A stretch of 64,000 nt of DNA from CAIVVT01 sp052145115 (lineage in GTDB: Bacteria > Acidobacteriota > Terriglobia > Bryobacterales > Bryobacteraceae). The stretch is taken from contig JBKQPG010000090.1 in NCBI GenBank assembly GCA_052145115.1, positions 44,209-108,208 of the forward strand, written 5' to 3'. The position numbers and the translations under genes were made by a program. The notes beneath the pieces are model-generated. The model did not search any database. It saw only the letters and a program-made list of their open reading frames with translations, and was not told the DNA's origin. Numbering within the stretch: position 1 is the first letter of the stretch; each line of letters begins with the position of its first letter. This document shows, one piece after another, positions 39,622 through 48,025 of this stretch.

Positions 39622-40179
39622 GTGACACCACTCACCGCGCTTTGGCTGCCGATCATCTTGTCGGCGGTTGCCGTTTTCGTTGCCAGCTCTCTGATCCACA
39701 TGGCGCTGCCGTGGCACAAGAACGACTACCCCAGGCTGGCTAACCAGGACCAGATTATGGACTCCTTGCGCCCGCTGGCTATCCCGCCTGGCGACTACCT
39801 CATCCCGCGGCCGTCATCCCGGCAGGAAATGCGCACACCGGAATTTGCCCAGAAGTTGAAAACGGGCCCCGTAGTGCTGCTGACCGTGATGGATGGCGGG
39901 TTCAATATGGCGCGCAACCTGGCGCTGTGGTTCGTGTATCTCCTGGTGGTGAGCCTTTTCGCCGCATACATAGCAGGGCGCGCTCTACCCCCAGGCGCCG
40001 CCTACCTGCACGTGTTCCGCTTCGCCGGCGCCACGGCGTTTATCGGATACTCCGCCGCGCTGTGGCAGATGTCGATCTGGTATCGACGTGCCTGGAGCCT
40101 TACGATCAAGGCGACCGTGGACGGGTTGATTTACGCCTGCCTGACCGCAGGTGTGTTCGGCTGGCTGTGGCCGCACTAA
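39622..40179 (+). CDS. Hypothetical membrane protein, four to five helices
   Basis: The 185-residue protein starts at GTG (39622), with AGGAGA 6 nt upstream. Hydrophobic segments are at residues ~5-28 (LWLPIILSAVAVFVASSLI), ~84-115 (NLALWFVYLLVVSLFAAYI), ~131-150 and ~163-182. A short soluble stretch between the first two contains PWHKNDYPRL. I do not recognise a family beyond a recurrent small membrane protein of Acidobacteriota and Bacteroidetes with an HKNDYxxLP-like motif; that is recalled, not searched. Its neighbours give no function. Confidence 0.75.
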   Translation: MTPLTALWLPIILSAVAVFVASSLIHMALPWHKNDYPRLANQDQIMDSLRPLAIPPGDYLIPRPSSRQEMRTPEFAQKLKTGPVVLLTVMDGGFNMARNLALWFVYLLVVSLFAAYIAGRALPPGAAYLHVFRFAGATAFIGYSAALWQMSIWYRRAWSLTIKATVDGLIYACLTAGVFGWLWPH

Positions 40180-40417
40180 CCCACGCGACGCTGCAGCGAC
40201 CTAAGTGGGCGCCCGCAAAGTGCAGGGTGGGACGTCCCCTTTCGCACCTTCCGTGGAGAGGCGGCTGCGGGAGCACGAACAGGCCGTCGTGGAGGCGGCT
40301 TGCCGAGGGCCCGGCTATTGCACGTCCAGCTGAGGAGCCGGCGTGTAGCCGTCCCGCCCGGACGGTCACGACAACGGGTGGCCGACAGTACCTCCCCTCG
40401 GAGTGGGGTCGCCACGA

Positions 40418-41545
40418 CTAGTCTGGCTTAGCAGGAGAACCCGTGGCGCCATTATCGTCTTCTGACAACTGCGCGATCAGGGCTGATAACAGTTCCGGGA
40501 GGCCCGGCATAATTTGGAGAGAGTCGCCGACCACTCGTACGAAGCCTTCGCGGATCAGCGGAGCTACCGTTGAATCAAAGAGGCCGTGCCGATCCATCGC
40601 CATGACTTCCCCTATTTCCTCGGGATGTAGGTCAGGGGTCACAGCCTTCAGTCGCGCGTGATCATTCATGATACGGACCGCCCTTTTGAGGCTTCGTTCG
40701 TTCCTGAGAATTGCATTCGCCTGCCGAAGGCCCGGGACACCCTTTTCGATGAAGATCTCAAGCAGCGCTTGCCGCTGGGCCTCCGTTTCCGGCTTGTCCG
40801 CTTTGGCAAGGTAGCGTACCAGTCTGCGCCGGGACCTTTTCTTTATGCTGGATACCGCTTCCGCCGTGCCGGCGATGAGGAAGCCGACGGTAATGATGGC
40901 AATCAGCCCGATTACGAAGTACGCGATTGTGCGAGCGATCTGAACGGCGATGGTCCCTCTAAAGACGGAGCCCAGCAATCCTTGGTGTTCCTGTCCCTTG
41001 AATGAACTTGTGACTGCGACCTCATCCAGTCCAGCAATCTTCCCGGTTACACGCACTTGCGGTTCGATGTTCTTGTTGTGCAGGACGAGCAGCTCTAAGG
41101 TGAAGTATTTCCCTTTATCGAAAATGAACTTTTCGAAGCTCACATGACTGTCGTCGGCCAGCCGCGGGCGAAGGTTGTCTAGCAGGTATCGTGAGTTTGA
41201 GCCCGTTATCCGAGCCGTGACGAGTCGGCCGCGGTCGATTTGCAGTCCCCAAGGAATTCGGCTGTCAAAGTAACCCTCAAGGATGTTCACCTCCCCATCA
41301 TTGGCTATGCGAACGGTGAGAATCTTCAAGTTTAGATTCTCCTGCTGGATGTCCTGTCCGCGAAAGAGCACGGCCAGTTCCGGAAGGGAGGTACGCACAT
41401 CCAGGACATTGGACTCGGCCGCCACATCTACGGTAAGGTTCGTTTTTCCACTGCGGAGTTCAAATAGGAGCGCAATTGCCCCGATGACCAGACTGAGGAA
41501 AGAGGCGGAGGCGAAGTACTTGATGAATCGGGGCCAGGGCGACAT
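40418..41545 (-). CDS. Hypothetical membrane protein in a lower-GC patch
   Basis: The 375-residue protein starts at ATG (41545) and has two membrane segments, at residues ~11-29 (FASASFLSLVIGAIALLF) and ~207-229 (IAYFVIGLIAIITVGFLIAG). Between them is a ~175-residue beta-rich domain, presumably outside, and after the second a ~125-residue helical basic-acidic cytoplasmic domain ending in a Gly/Ser-rich tail. I recognise no catalytic motif. The gene is visibly less GC-rich than its neighbours (about 52-55% by eye against ~67%), which points to foreign origin. It converges with the 185-residue membrane protein and is flanked by gene-free gaps of 238 and 281 bp. Confidence 0.72.
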   Translation of the reverse strand: MSPWPRFIKYFASASFLSLVIGAIALLFELRSGKTNLTVDVAAESNVLDVRTSLPELAVLFRGQDIQQENLNLKILTVRIANDGEVNILEGYFDSRIPWGLQIDRGRLVTARITGSNSRYLLDNLRPRLADDSHVSFEKFIFDKGKYFTLELLVLHNKNIEPQVRVTGKIAGLDEVAVTSSFKGQEHQGLLGSVFRGTIAVQIARTIAYFVIGLIAIITVGFLIAGTAEAVSSIKKRSRRRLVRYLAKADKPETEAQRQALLEIFIEKGVPGLRQANAILRNERSLKRAVRIMNDHARLKAVTPDLHPEEIGEVMAMDRHGLFDSTVAPLIREGFVRVVGDSLQIMPGLPELLSALIAQLSEDDNGATGSPAKPD

Positions 41546-41826
41546 CTCGAACCCCGATTGTAGATCCAGCAGCGGTCACCTGCAAACGAGATTGTGCCGT
41601 CACTGGCGCGGGCGAAGGAGGCCACCTCCGTCCGACGACATGCCACTACTTCGCCCAATCACGCCCAAACCGCCGAGGCGATACGCAGCGGGAGGGTCCA
41701 TCCGGGGAGTGGCTTCGGCGTTGCAAACCCATTGAGTGAGGTCGAGAAGGCGGCAGGCGTCTTAACGTGCGCCGGGCCGTGCGCGCACCGCGCCCCCACC
41801 GCTTCCCGGATAATGAGAGTATCTCC

Positions 41827-43308
41827 GTGCCAGCGAAACCCACTTCGCTTGAGGAATTCGTAGGCCGCGCGCGCCGCCGGGCCATTGCGTTTGCCGTGGC
41901 CGCCTGCACGGTGAATGCCCTTTCGCTGGCGCTTGCCGCCGCCGCCCTCATCCTGGTCGTCGGTACGGATCTCGTCCCTTGGGGTCTGCCCCTGGTGGTT
42001 TTCGTACTGGCGCTGGGCGCGATCCTGTGGATGCGCCGCGCCGCCCTGCCCCGGGAGTACGACACCGCACAGCGCCTCGACTCCATCCTGGGGCTCGACG
42101 ATCTGCTCTCCTCGGCCTGGCATGCCGCGCGCGCCGCGTCCGCCTCACGCCTCGCTCCGCCGCTCCTGGCCCAGGCCGAAGCCGAAGCCCGGCTGGCCAG
42201 GCCCGACCAGGCGCTGCGCTGGCGCTGGCCGCGCTCGGCGCGCTGGACCTTACTGGCGGCGCTGGCCGTGCTGGCGCTGTTCGTGCTGCGGTTTGGCGTT
42301 CTGCGCACGCTGGACCTGCGGGCCTCCGTGGTGCCGGCTCTGTTCGATGTGTGGAGCACCCAGACGGCGTCGAATGAGAAGCCCAAGCCCAAGGACGCCA
42401 AGCTGCCGCAGCCCATCGAGATCGGTTTGGACGTGCCCGGCGACAGCACCGAAAAGCTCGCCGGCGACGACCTTCTCAAGAGCGAATCGCCGGGCGAGAG
42501 CGATTCGGGCAAGCCGGTCAACGCCATGCGCCCCAATCAGCAGTCGGCGCACGCGCCCGGTGAGGCCGAGGCGCCCGACGATATGGAAGAGAATGTCAAT
42601 CTGCCTGCAGGTGTTCACGGGGAAAGCAGCGGCGCCAACCAGCGCCAGTCAAACGATGTAAAAGGCCCGCGTAAGAACGCCTCGCGCGCGCCGGAGAAGC
42701 AGAACAGCCTGCTCGACAAGATGCGCGACGCCCTGGCGAACCTGATGGAAAAACTGAAGCCCAACGGGCAGGCCGGCCAAAGCCCGCAAAACGCCGCCGC
42801 GCTGGAAGGCCAGCCGCAGCCCGGCCAGCACAAGCCCGGCGACAAGAACAACCCCAACCCGGGCCAGCCGCGGCCGGGCGATCCGCGCGGCGAGCAATCC
42901 CAGGAGCAGGCCGATGCCTCCCAGGCGGGACAGAATTCGCAGTCCGATTCCTCGCTCGAACCGGGCGCCGAGCAGCAGCGCAGCGGCATCGGCAGGCAGA
43001 ACGGCATTAAGAATACCGAACTGGCCAAGGAAGCCCAGGCCATGGGCCAGCTCTCCGAGCTGATCGGCAAGCGCTCGTTGAGCCTGCAGGGCGAGATGAC
43101 GGTCGAGGTCGAGACCAGCGCCAACCCCCAGCTCCGCACGCCCTACCTGAATCGCAGCGCGACCCACGCCGAAGCCGGCGGCGACCTGAGCCGCGATGAG
43201 GTGCCGCTGCGCCACCGGGATTTCGTCCGCCGCTACTACGAGCAGATCCGCAGCCAGCCTGACAGCCTGCCGCCGGCAGCGCCAAAAACTACGGCCAATC
43301 CGCATTGA
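41827..43308 (+). CDS. Hypothetical membrane protein with a long Gln/Pro/Gly-rich linker
   Basis: The 493-residue protein starts at GTG (41827); AGAG about 7 nt upstream supports this against a longer frame from 41767. Three hydrophobic helices lie at residues ~17-37 (ALAAAALILVVG), ~44-60 and ~135-155 (WTLLAALAVLALFVLRF). Beyond residue ~180 it is hydrophilic and low in complexity, rich in Gln, Pro, Gly, Ser and Asn, up to residue ~410. A folded-looking C-terminal part (MGQLSELIGKRSLSLQGEM...HRDFVRRYYEQIR) closes it. The layout resembles membrane proteins that sit beside MoxR/BatA-type aerotolerance genes (DUF4175-like), but none of those is in this window. Function unknown. Confidence 0.7.
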   Translation: MPAKPTSLEEFVGRARRRAIAFAVAACTVNALSLALAAAALILVVGTDLVPWGLPLVVFVLALGAILWMRRAALPREYDTAQRLDSILGLDDLLSSAWHAARAASASRLAPPLLAQAEAEARLARPDQALRWRWPRSARWTLLAALAVLALFVLRFGVLRTLDLRASVVPALFDVWSTQTASNEKPKPKDAKLPQPIEIGLDVPGDSTEKLAGDDLLKSESPGESDSGKPVNAMRPNQQSAHAPGEAEAPDDMEENVNLPAGVHGESSGANQRQSNDVKGPRKNASRAPEKQNSLLDKMRDALANLMEKLKPNGQAGQSPQNAAALEGQPQPGQHKPGDKNNPNPGQPRPGDPRGEQSQEQADASQAGQNSQSDSSLEPGAEQQRSGIGRQNGIKNTELAKEAQAMGQLSELIGKRSLSLQGEMTVEVETSANPQLRTPYLNRSATHAEAGGDLSRDEVPLRHRDFVRRYYEQIRSQPDSLPPAAPKTTANPH

Positions 43309-43436
43309 AAACAGCTCGAACTCAGCGGCAGGCGCTGTTCGCACGCTGAAAGCGCGCCCGGCGCCTGGGTGAATACTGCGGCCGGCCGGCCACAGCGCTG
43401 CTGCGCGGCCGGGTCGCAGCAGTCACGAAGATGCGG

Positions 43437-43465
43437 TGATCAATGTGTACAATCCGGTGTATACT
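43437..43465 (+). promoter_or_regulatory. Candidate promoter with overlapping GTGTAC/GTGTATAC operator-like site
   Basis: TATACT at 43460-43465 is close to the -10 consensus; 17 bp upstream TGATCA (43437-43442) is a weak -35. GTGTACAA at 43445-43452 and GTGTATAC at 43457-43464 repeat the GTGTA core with a 12-bp shift and lie over the -10, as a repressor site would. TGTACA is itself a palindrome, a style seen for GntR- and TetR-family sites. The monooxygenase ATG follows 28 bp later. Confidence 0.35.
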
Positions 43466-43493
43466 CGTGGGTCGAAAGCAAGAGGTGTTCCCC

Positions 43494-44822
43494 ATGTTTG
43501 GCGACAAACCTCCCCAAGTTCTGATCGCCGGCGCCGGGCCGGTGGGCCTGTTCACGGCGCTGTCGCTGGCGCGGCGCGGAGTGGCGGTGCGGATCGTCGA
43601 TACGGGCGTTTGGGCCTGCACGCACAGCTATGCCCTGGCGCTGGAACCTCAATCCTTGCCGCTGTTTGAGGAGCTGGGCCTGCTCGATCGGGTGATGCAC
43701 GACTGCTATCGCGTCAACACCGTGGCGCTGGCCGATTCGGGCGGCGCGCGGATGCGCATCGCGCTGGACAGGGACGACCCCAAGCTCTGCCTGGCGGTGC
43801 TGCGCCAGGATGTCCTGGAGGGGATCCTGGAGCGCGCGCTGGGCGAGCACGGAGTTCAGGTGGACTGGCGGCGGGAGGTCTCCGCTCTGGAGCCGGGCGC
43901 GGAGAGCGTCCGGGCCACGATCGACCGTTTCGAGAAGGAGTCGCGCGGCTACATCATCGCCCACACCGAATGGGTGGTCGCCGGCTCGTCGGCGGTGGAA
44001 GTGCCGTACGTGATCGGCGCGGACGGCTACAGCTCGCGCGTGCGGCGCGCCCTGGGCTACGACTTCCCCGAGGTCGGCCCGGCACAGTATTACGCCGTCT
44101 TCGAGTTCAGCAGCGATGCCGACCTGAAGCACGAGATGACCGTCGTGCTAGGCGACAACACGGCCGACGTGCTGTGGCCGCTCCCCGGGGGGGATTGCCG
44201 CTGGAGCTTCCTGCTGCCCGGCTACTCCGATCCGCAAACTGAAGATATTAAGGACGTTCTGGCCAGCTCCGGCTTCGGCCATTTCCCCACCGAGCGACTG
44301 AAGGACCGGGTTTTCCGCGGCGAGGGCGCGCGCGATGCGCTGCTCAGTGAAGACAACCTGCAGCGGCTGATCGGCGCACGCGCCCCGTGGTTCAAGGCCA
44401 AAATCGAGGCCGTCAAGTGGCGCACCATCGTGCGCTTCGAACGGCGGCTTTCGACCGGCTTCGGCGCGGGACGCCTGTGGCTGGCCGGCGACTCCGCGCA
44501 CCTCACCGGGCCGGTGGGTATCCAGAGCATGAACGCCGGCCTGGCCGAGGGCCACGACCTGGCCGTGGCGCTGGCGGGCGTCCTGCGCGATGGCGCGCCG
44601 CCGTCGATCCTGGACGCCTATGGCCAGCGCTGGATGAGCGTGTGGAAGGAGTTGCACGGCCAGACGCTGGCGCTGCAACCGGGCCCGGCCGCCCATCCGT
44701 GGATCGTCCCGCACGCGCCGCAGTTGCTCTCGTGCCTGCCAGCCTACGGAGTGCGCCTGAACGCCCTGGCGAGCCAGATCGGCCTGGCGGCGGTGCAGAG
44801 CGCGGGCGCGGCGCAAGCCTAA
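43494..44822 (+). CDS. FAD-dependent aromatic/xenobiotic monooxygenase-like protein
   Basis: The 442-residue protein starts at ATG (43494), with AGAGGTG 7 nt upstream. It is a class A flavoprotein monooxygenase of the PheA/TfdB/UbiH type: GxGxxG dinucleotide motif IAGAGPVGLFTALSLARRG, VIGADGYSSRVRR (the DG fingerprint), and GDSAHLTGPVGIQSMNAGLAEGHDLA (second FAD motif). Such enzymes use NAD(P)H and O2 to hydroxylate aromatic or polyketide-like substrates. The substrate is unknown. An operator-like site overlaps its promoter. Its stop overlaps the converging fucosidase gene by a few bases. Confidence 0.9.
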   Translation: MFGDKPPQVLIAGAGPVGLFTALSLARRGVAVRIVDTGVWACTHSYALALEPQSLPLFEELGLLDRVMHDCYRVNTVALADSGGARMRIALDRDDPKLCLAVLRQDVLEGILERALGEHGVQVDWRREVSALEPGAESVRATIDRFEKESRGYIIAHTEWVVAGSSAVEVPYVIGADGYSSRVRRALGYDFPEVGPAQYYAVFEFSSDADLKHEMTVVLGDNTADVLWPLPGGDCRWSFLLPGYSDPQTEDIKDVLASSGFGHFPTERLKDRVFRGEGARDALLSEDNLQRLIGARAPWFKAKIEAVKWRTIVRFERRLSTGFGAGRLWLAGDSAHLTGPVGIQSMNAGLAEGHDLAVALAGVLRDGAPPSILDAYGQRWMSVWKELHGQTLALQPGPAAHPWIVPHAPQLLSCLPAYGVRLNALASQIGLAAVQSAGAAQA

Positions 44823-46396
44823 TCGGCGCCGGTGATCTTGAACGTCACGCCCTCTTCGGGAAGAGCGAGTTTTTGCGAGGGCAGGTCGATGTGCAGGCCA
44901 GTTTCGTCCTGCTTGAATTGCAAGCCGCCGTGGACGCCGAGCAGTTCGACGTGATGAACTTTGCCGGGATTCTGCGGGCTCTTCGTGCCCAGCGGCTCGA
45001 TCACGACGGCCTGGTCCGGCAGGCCCATGCAGAAGGCGTAGAGGGTATCGCCCTTCTTGGTGAAGCGCACGTCCGCGGCGGAGAGATTGTGGCGCTGGTT
45101 CTCGTTGAAATGCAAGGTGCCCGCATGGGCTGAAACCGCCGTGGCGGGGCCGTAGCCGAAAATCTTCCACGGTCGGGTGGCGTAGATGCCCGGGCTGTTC
45201 ACCGCCATCCACTTGGTGACGCCTTCGAGGACCTTTAGCTCGTCGGCGTCCAACTCGCCCTTCGAGTTCAGCGGGAAATTGAGCATCAAATTGCCGTTGC
45301 GGCTGACGATATCGACCAGCATGTCGATGACCAGCTTGGCGGTCTTGTAATGCTGGCCTTTGTTGTAGTGCCACTGGCCGACGCAGGTGTCGGTCTGCCA
45401 GGGTGTGGGCCAGATGGTGTCCACCACGCCGCGCTCGAGATCCAGGACGCAGGTGCCGACCTCGGAGTCTTCACGGCGCTTGCTGGTGTAAACCGTTTGC
45501 GGCACGCCGCCGTGCTTTTTGGCGCTGAGGTTGTACTGATGAGCGACCAGCGAGAGGCCGATTTCCTCGAAGAAGATCGGACCGTCGATGTACATCAGAT
45601 CCGGCTCGTAGTGGTCGATCAGGTCCTTGATGCGGTCGAAGTAGCGGCGCTTCCAGGCAGCGGAGACGTTGACCGGGCTCCACAGATCCTCTTCGCCCCT
45701 GGCGTTTCGCGGCGTCTCGTGGGTGTCGTGATAGAGCGCCGAATTGGCCGGATCGGCACCGTCGTAAGGCACGCCGGCGTAAGGGCCGGTCTTATCGGCG
45801 CGGTGAGAGGTCTGGAACCAGTGGTAGCTGACGGCGAGGTGCTCGCTGACGGCGAATTTCAGGCCGTGCTTGCGGGCGGCCTTGGCCCACAGCCCGACGA
45901 TGTCCTTCTTCGGACCATTCGCGGCGGCGTTCCAATACGGCTGGAACTTCGAGTTCCACAGGTCGAAGTTGTCGTGATGCACGCCCATGCTGCAGAAGTA
46001 TTTGGCGCCGGCCTGGCGGTACATCCCGATGAGGTGTTCGGGGTCGAAATTCTCGCCACGCCAGGTGAGCGCGAGGTCCTTGTAGCCGAACTTCGACGGA
46101 TGGCCATAAGTCGCGACGTGGTGCTTGTACTGGGGCGAGCCTTCGATGTACATGGTGCGGGCGTACCAGTCGCCGAACTCGGCGTGGGACTGCGGACCCC
46201 AATGCGCCCAGATGCCGAACTTGGCGTCGCGATACCAGTCGGGGATGCGGTAGTCGCGCAGCGATTCGCGTGTGCCCTTGAAGGGGCCGGGGGCGATTTC
46301 GAGGTTCTCGGCCGACGACTGCGCGAAGGCGCGGGCGAGTCCTAGTGCGGGAGCGGAGGCGGCGAGAACGCCGAGCGCTTGGCGTCTGTTGATCAT
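44819..46396 (-). CDS. Exported GH29 alpha-L-fucosidase
   Basis: This enzyme releases alpha-L-fucose from the ends of glycans. The start is the ATG at 46396, which opens NRRQALGVLAASAP, a Tat-like leader; the frame extends further upstream without coding character. The 525-residue length is normal. The GH29 barrel shows GIWAHWGPQS, MGVHHDNFDLW (Trp/His region, residues 139-147) and the nucleophile Asp271 in LMYIDGPIF. The C-terminal beta-sandwich follows from about residue 420. The acid/base cannot be fixed by eye. It faces the aldo/keto reductase gene over 173 bp and may share regulation with it. Confidence 0.93.
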   Translation of the reverse strand: MINRRQALGVLAASAPALGLARAFAQSSAENLEIAPGPFKGTRESLRDYRIPDWYRDAKFGIWAHWGPQSHAEFGDWYARTMYIEGSPQYKHHVATYGHPSKFGYKDLALTWRGENFDPEHLIGMYRQAGAKYFCSMGVHHDNFDLWNSKFQPYWNAAANGPKKDIVGLWAKAARKHGLKFAVSEHLAVSYHWFQTSHRADKTGPYAGVPYDGADPANSALYHDTHETPRNARGEEDLWSPVNVSAAWKRRYFDRIKDLIDHYEPDLMYIDGPIFFEEIGLSLVAHQYNLSAKKHGGVPQTVYTSKRREDSEVGTCVLDLERGVVDTIWPTPWQTDTCVGQWHYNKGQHYKTAKLVIDMLVDIVSRNGNLMLNFPLNSKGELDADELKVLEGVTKWMAVNSPGIYATRPWKIFGYGPATAVSAHAGTLHFNENQRHNLSAADVRFTKKGDTLYAFCMGLPDQAVVIEPLGTKSPQNPGKVHHVELLGVHGGLQFKQDETGLHIDLPSQKLALPEEGVTFKITGAD

Positions 46397-46569
46397 GATG
46401 GGAAGATCTCCTGTGTGGGATAGATAGGGGACGCTGACAACAAAGCAGGGCAGAGGATGGACATTGCGCAGGTGGTGGCGGTAAGCGGTGACTCTATCGC
46501 GCGGGGCAGGAGGTGTCAAGCCGCGGCCGTCCGTGATTGAATGGTGGTTCCGGAAAGGGGAAGGGCAGA

Positions 46570-47601
46570 GTGAACAGTGCGAAGTGGGCGCCCGCGCCAG
46601 ACTCGGTGGATCCGGAGCTGGTTCCGAAGAGACGGCTGGCCAGCGGGGCGCTGATGCCGGCGATCGGGCTGGGAACGTTCGGCTCGGACCACGTTTCAGC
46701 GGATCAGGTCGGCGCGGCCGTGATGGGCGCGGCCGAGGTGGGCTACCGGCATTTCGACTGCGCCTCGGTGTACGGCAACGAGCGCCACGTGGGCGCGGCG
46801 CTGGCGGCGGTGATGCGGGGCGGAGTGCGGCGCGAGGAGCTGTGGATCGTTTCCAAAGTCTGGAATGACAAGCACGGCGATGTGGAGGGCTCGTGCCGGC
46901 AAACGCTGGCCGACCTGGGGCTGGATTATCTGGACGCGTACCTGGTGCACTGGCCGTTCCCCAATTTCCATCCTCCGGGGTGCAGCGTGGAGTCGCGCAG
47001 CCCGGATGCGAAGCCGTACATCCATGAGGACTTCATGCGGACGTGGCGGCAGATGGAAAAGCTGTTGGAGCTGGGGCTCACGCGGCACATCGGGACGTCG
47101 AACATGACCATCCCCAAGCTGAAGCTGCTGCTGGGGGACGCGCGCGTCAAGCCGGCGGTCAACGAAATGGAATTGCATCCGCATTTCCAGCAGAAGGAGC
47201 TGTTCGAGTTCGTGAAGGCCCAGGGGATCGAGCCGGTGGGCTTCTGTCCCATCGGCTCGCCCGAGCGGCCGGAGCGCGATCGCACGGCGCAGGATACGGT
47301 GGACATCCAGGACCCGGTGATCGTGAAGATCGCCGCGCGGCTGGGCGTGCACCCGGCGGTGGTGGCGGTGCAGTGGGCGGTGCAGCGCGGCCAGACGCCG
47401 ATTCCGTTCTCCACGCGGCGCAATGAATACCTGTCCAATTTGCGCTGCACGGTGAGTGAGCCATTGACGGACGAGGAGATGAAGGCGATCGCGGGCATCG
47501 ACAGGAATTGCCGTCTGATCAAGGGCCAGGTGTTCCTGTGGAAGGACGGGCAGACGTGGGAAGACCTGTGGGATCTGAGCGGGGAGATTACGCCGGCGTA
47601 G
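46570..47601 (+). CDS. Aldo/keto reductase, NAD(P)H-dependent
   Basis: The 343-residue protein starts at GTG (46570), with AAGGGGAAGGG just upstream; a TTG at 46537 has no such site. The AKR tetrad is complete: Asp63 and Tyr68 (FDCASVYGNE), Lys96 (VSKVW) and His127 (LVHWPF). GTSNMTIPKLKLLL and NEMELHP are standard barrel motifs, and the PFSTRRNEYLSNL segment binds the NADP phosphate (Arg residues). No signal peptide, so it acts in the cytoplasm on a sugar, aldehyde or keto substrate. Divergent from the exported fucosidase, which suggests a role in handling the released sugar, but this is inference. Confidence 0.93.
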   Translation: MNSAKWAPAPDSVDPELVPKRRLASGALMPAIGLGTFGSDHVSADQVGAAVMGAAEVGYRHFDCASVYGNERHVGAALAAVMRGGVRREELWIVSKVWNDKHGDVEGSCRQTLADLGLDYLDAYLVHWPFPNFHPPGCSVESRSPDAKPYIHEDFMRTWRQMEKLLELGLTRHIGTSNMTIPKLKLLLGDARVKPAVNEMELHPHFQQKELFEFVKAQGIEPVGFCPIGSPERPERDRTAQDTVDIQDPVIVKIAARLGVHPAVVAVQWAVQRGQTPIPFSTRRNEYLSNLRCTVSEPLTDEEMKAIAGIDRNCRLIKGQVFLWKDGQTWEDLWDLSGEITPA

Positions 47602-47650
47602 ATGGAGCTCGTCGACAGGGACGTCTGGCAGCTTGAGCTTGGAGGTGAGA

Positions 47651-48025
47651 TTGGACTGGAAAAAAGCCAAGGCACACGTGCGACAGATGGCCGAGGAAGA
47701 GGATCGTGAGGCGGCCGAATATGAAGGCACCCTCGAGCGCCAACTCAAAAAGTGGAAGCGCGCAACACTCATCCTCGGCGTCGCGTTGGCTGTCTCCATC
47801 GTGGCAGTAATCCCATTCCTCAAAGGTCACATGCTCCATGCCTACTGGAACTCATTTGGGAAGCCCATTTTAGTCACGGGCATGGGACTGTTGATCCCCG
47901 TGTTCTATGTCGGAATGACCACATATAATCTCTGGTGGTACTTGAGAGCCGTCAGGAAGACCAATAGGAAATACCCGCCGCCCGAGAGCCGATACCGGAA
48001 GCAGAATCGAGAGAGGAAACCATGA
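47651..48025 (+). CDS. Small two-helix membrane protein, unknown
   Basis: The 124-residue protein starts at TTG (47651), placed by an exact GGAGG 5 nt upstream; longer frames at 47633 and 47645 overlap that site. It has a charged N-terminal helix (residues 1-40, MAEEEDREAAEYEGTLERQ), then membrane segments at ~43-62 (RATLILGVALAVSIVAVI) and ~77-100, and a strongly basic tail (RKTNRKYPPP...). Its GC content is lower than its neighbours. The stop overlaps the ATG of the alcohol dehydrogenase (ATGA), so the two are translationally coupled. No family recognised. Confidence 0.75.
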   Translation: MDWKKAKAHVRQMAEEEDREAAEYEGTLERQLKKWKRATLILGVALAVSIVAVIPFLKGHMLHAYWNSFGKPILVTGMGLLIPVFYVGMTTYNLWWYLRAVRKTNRKYPPPESRYRKQNRERKP

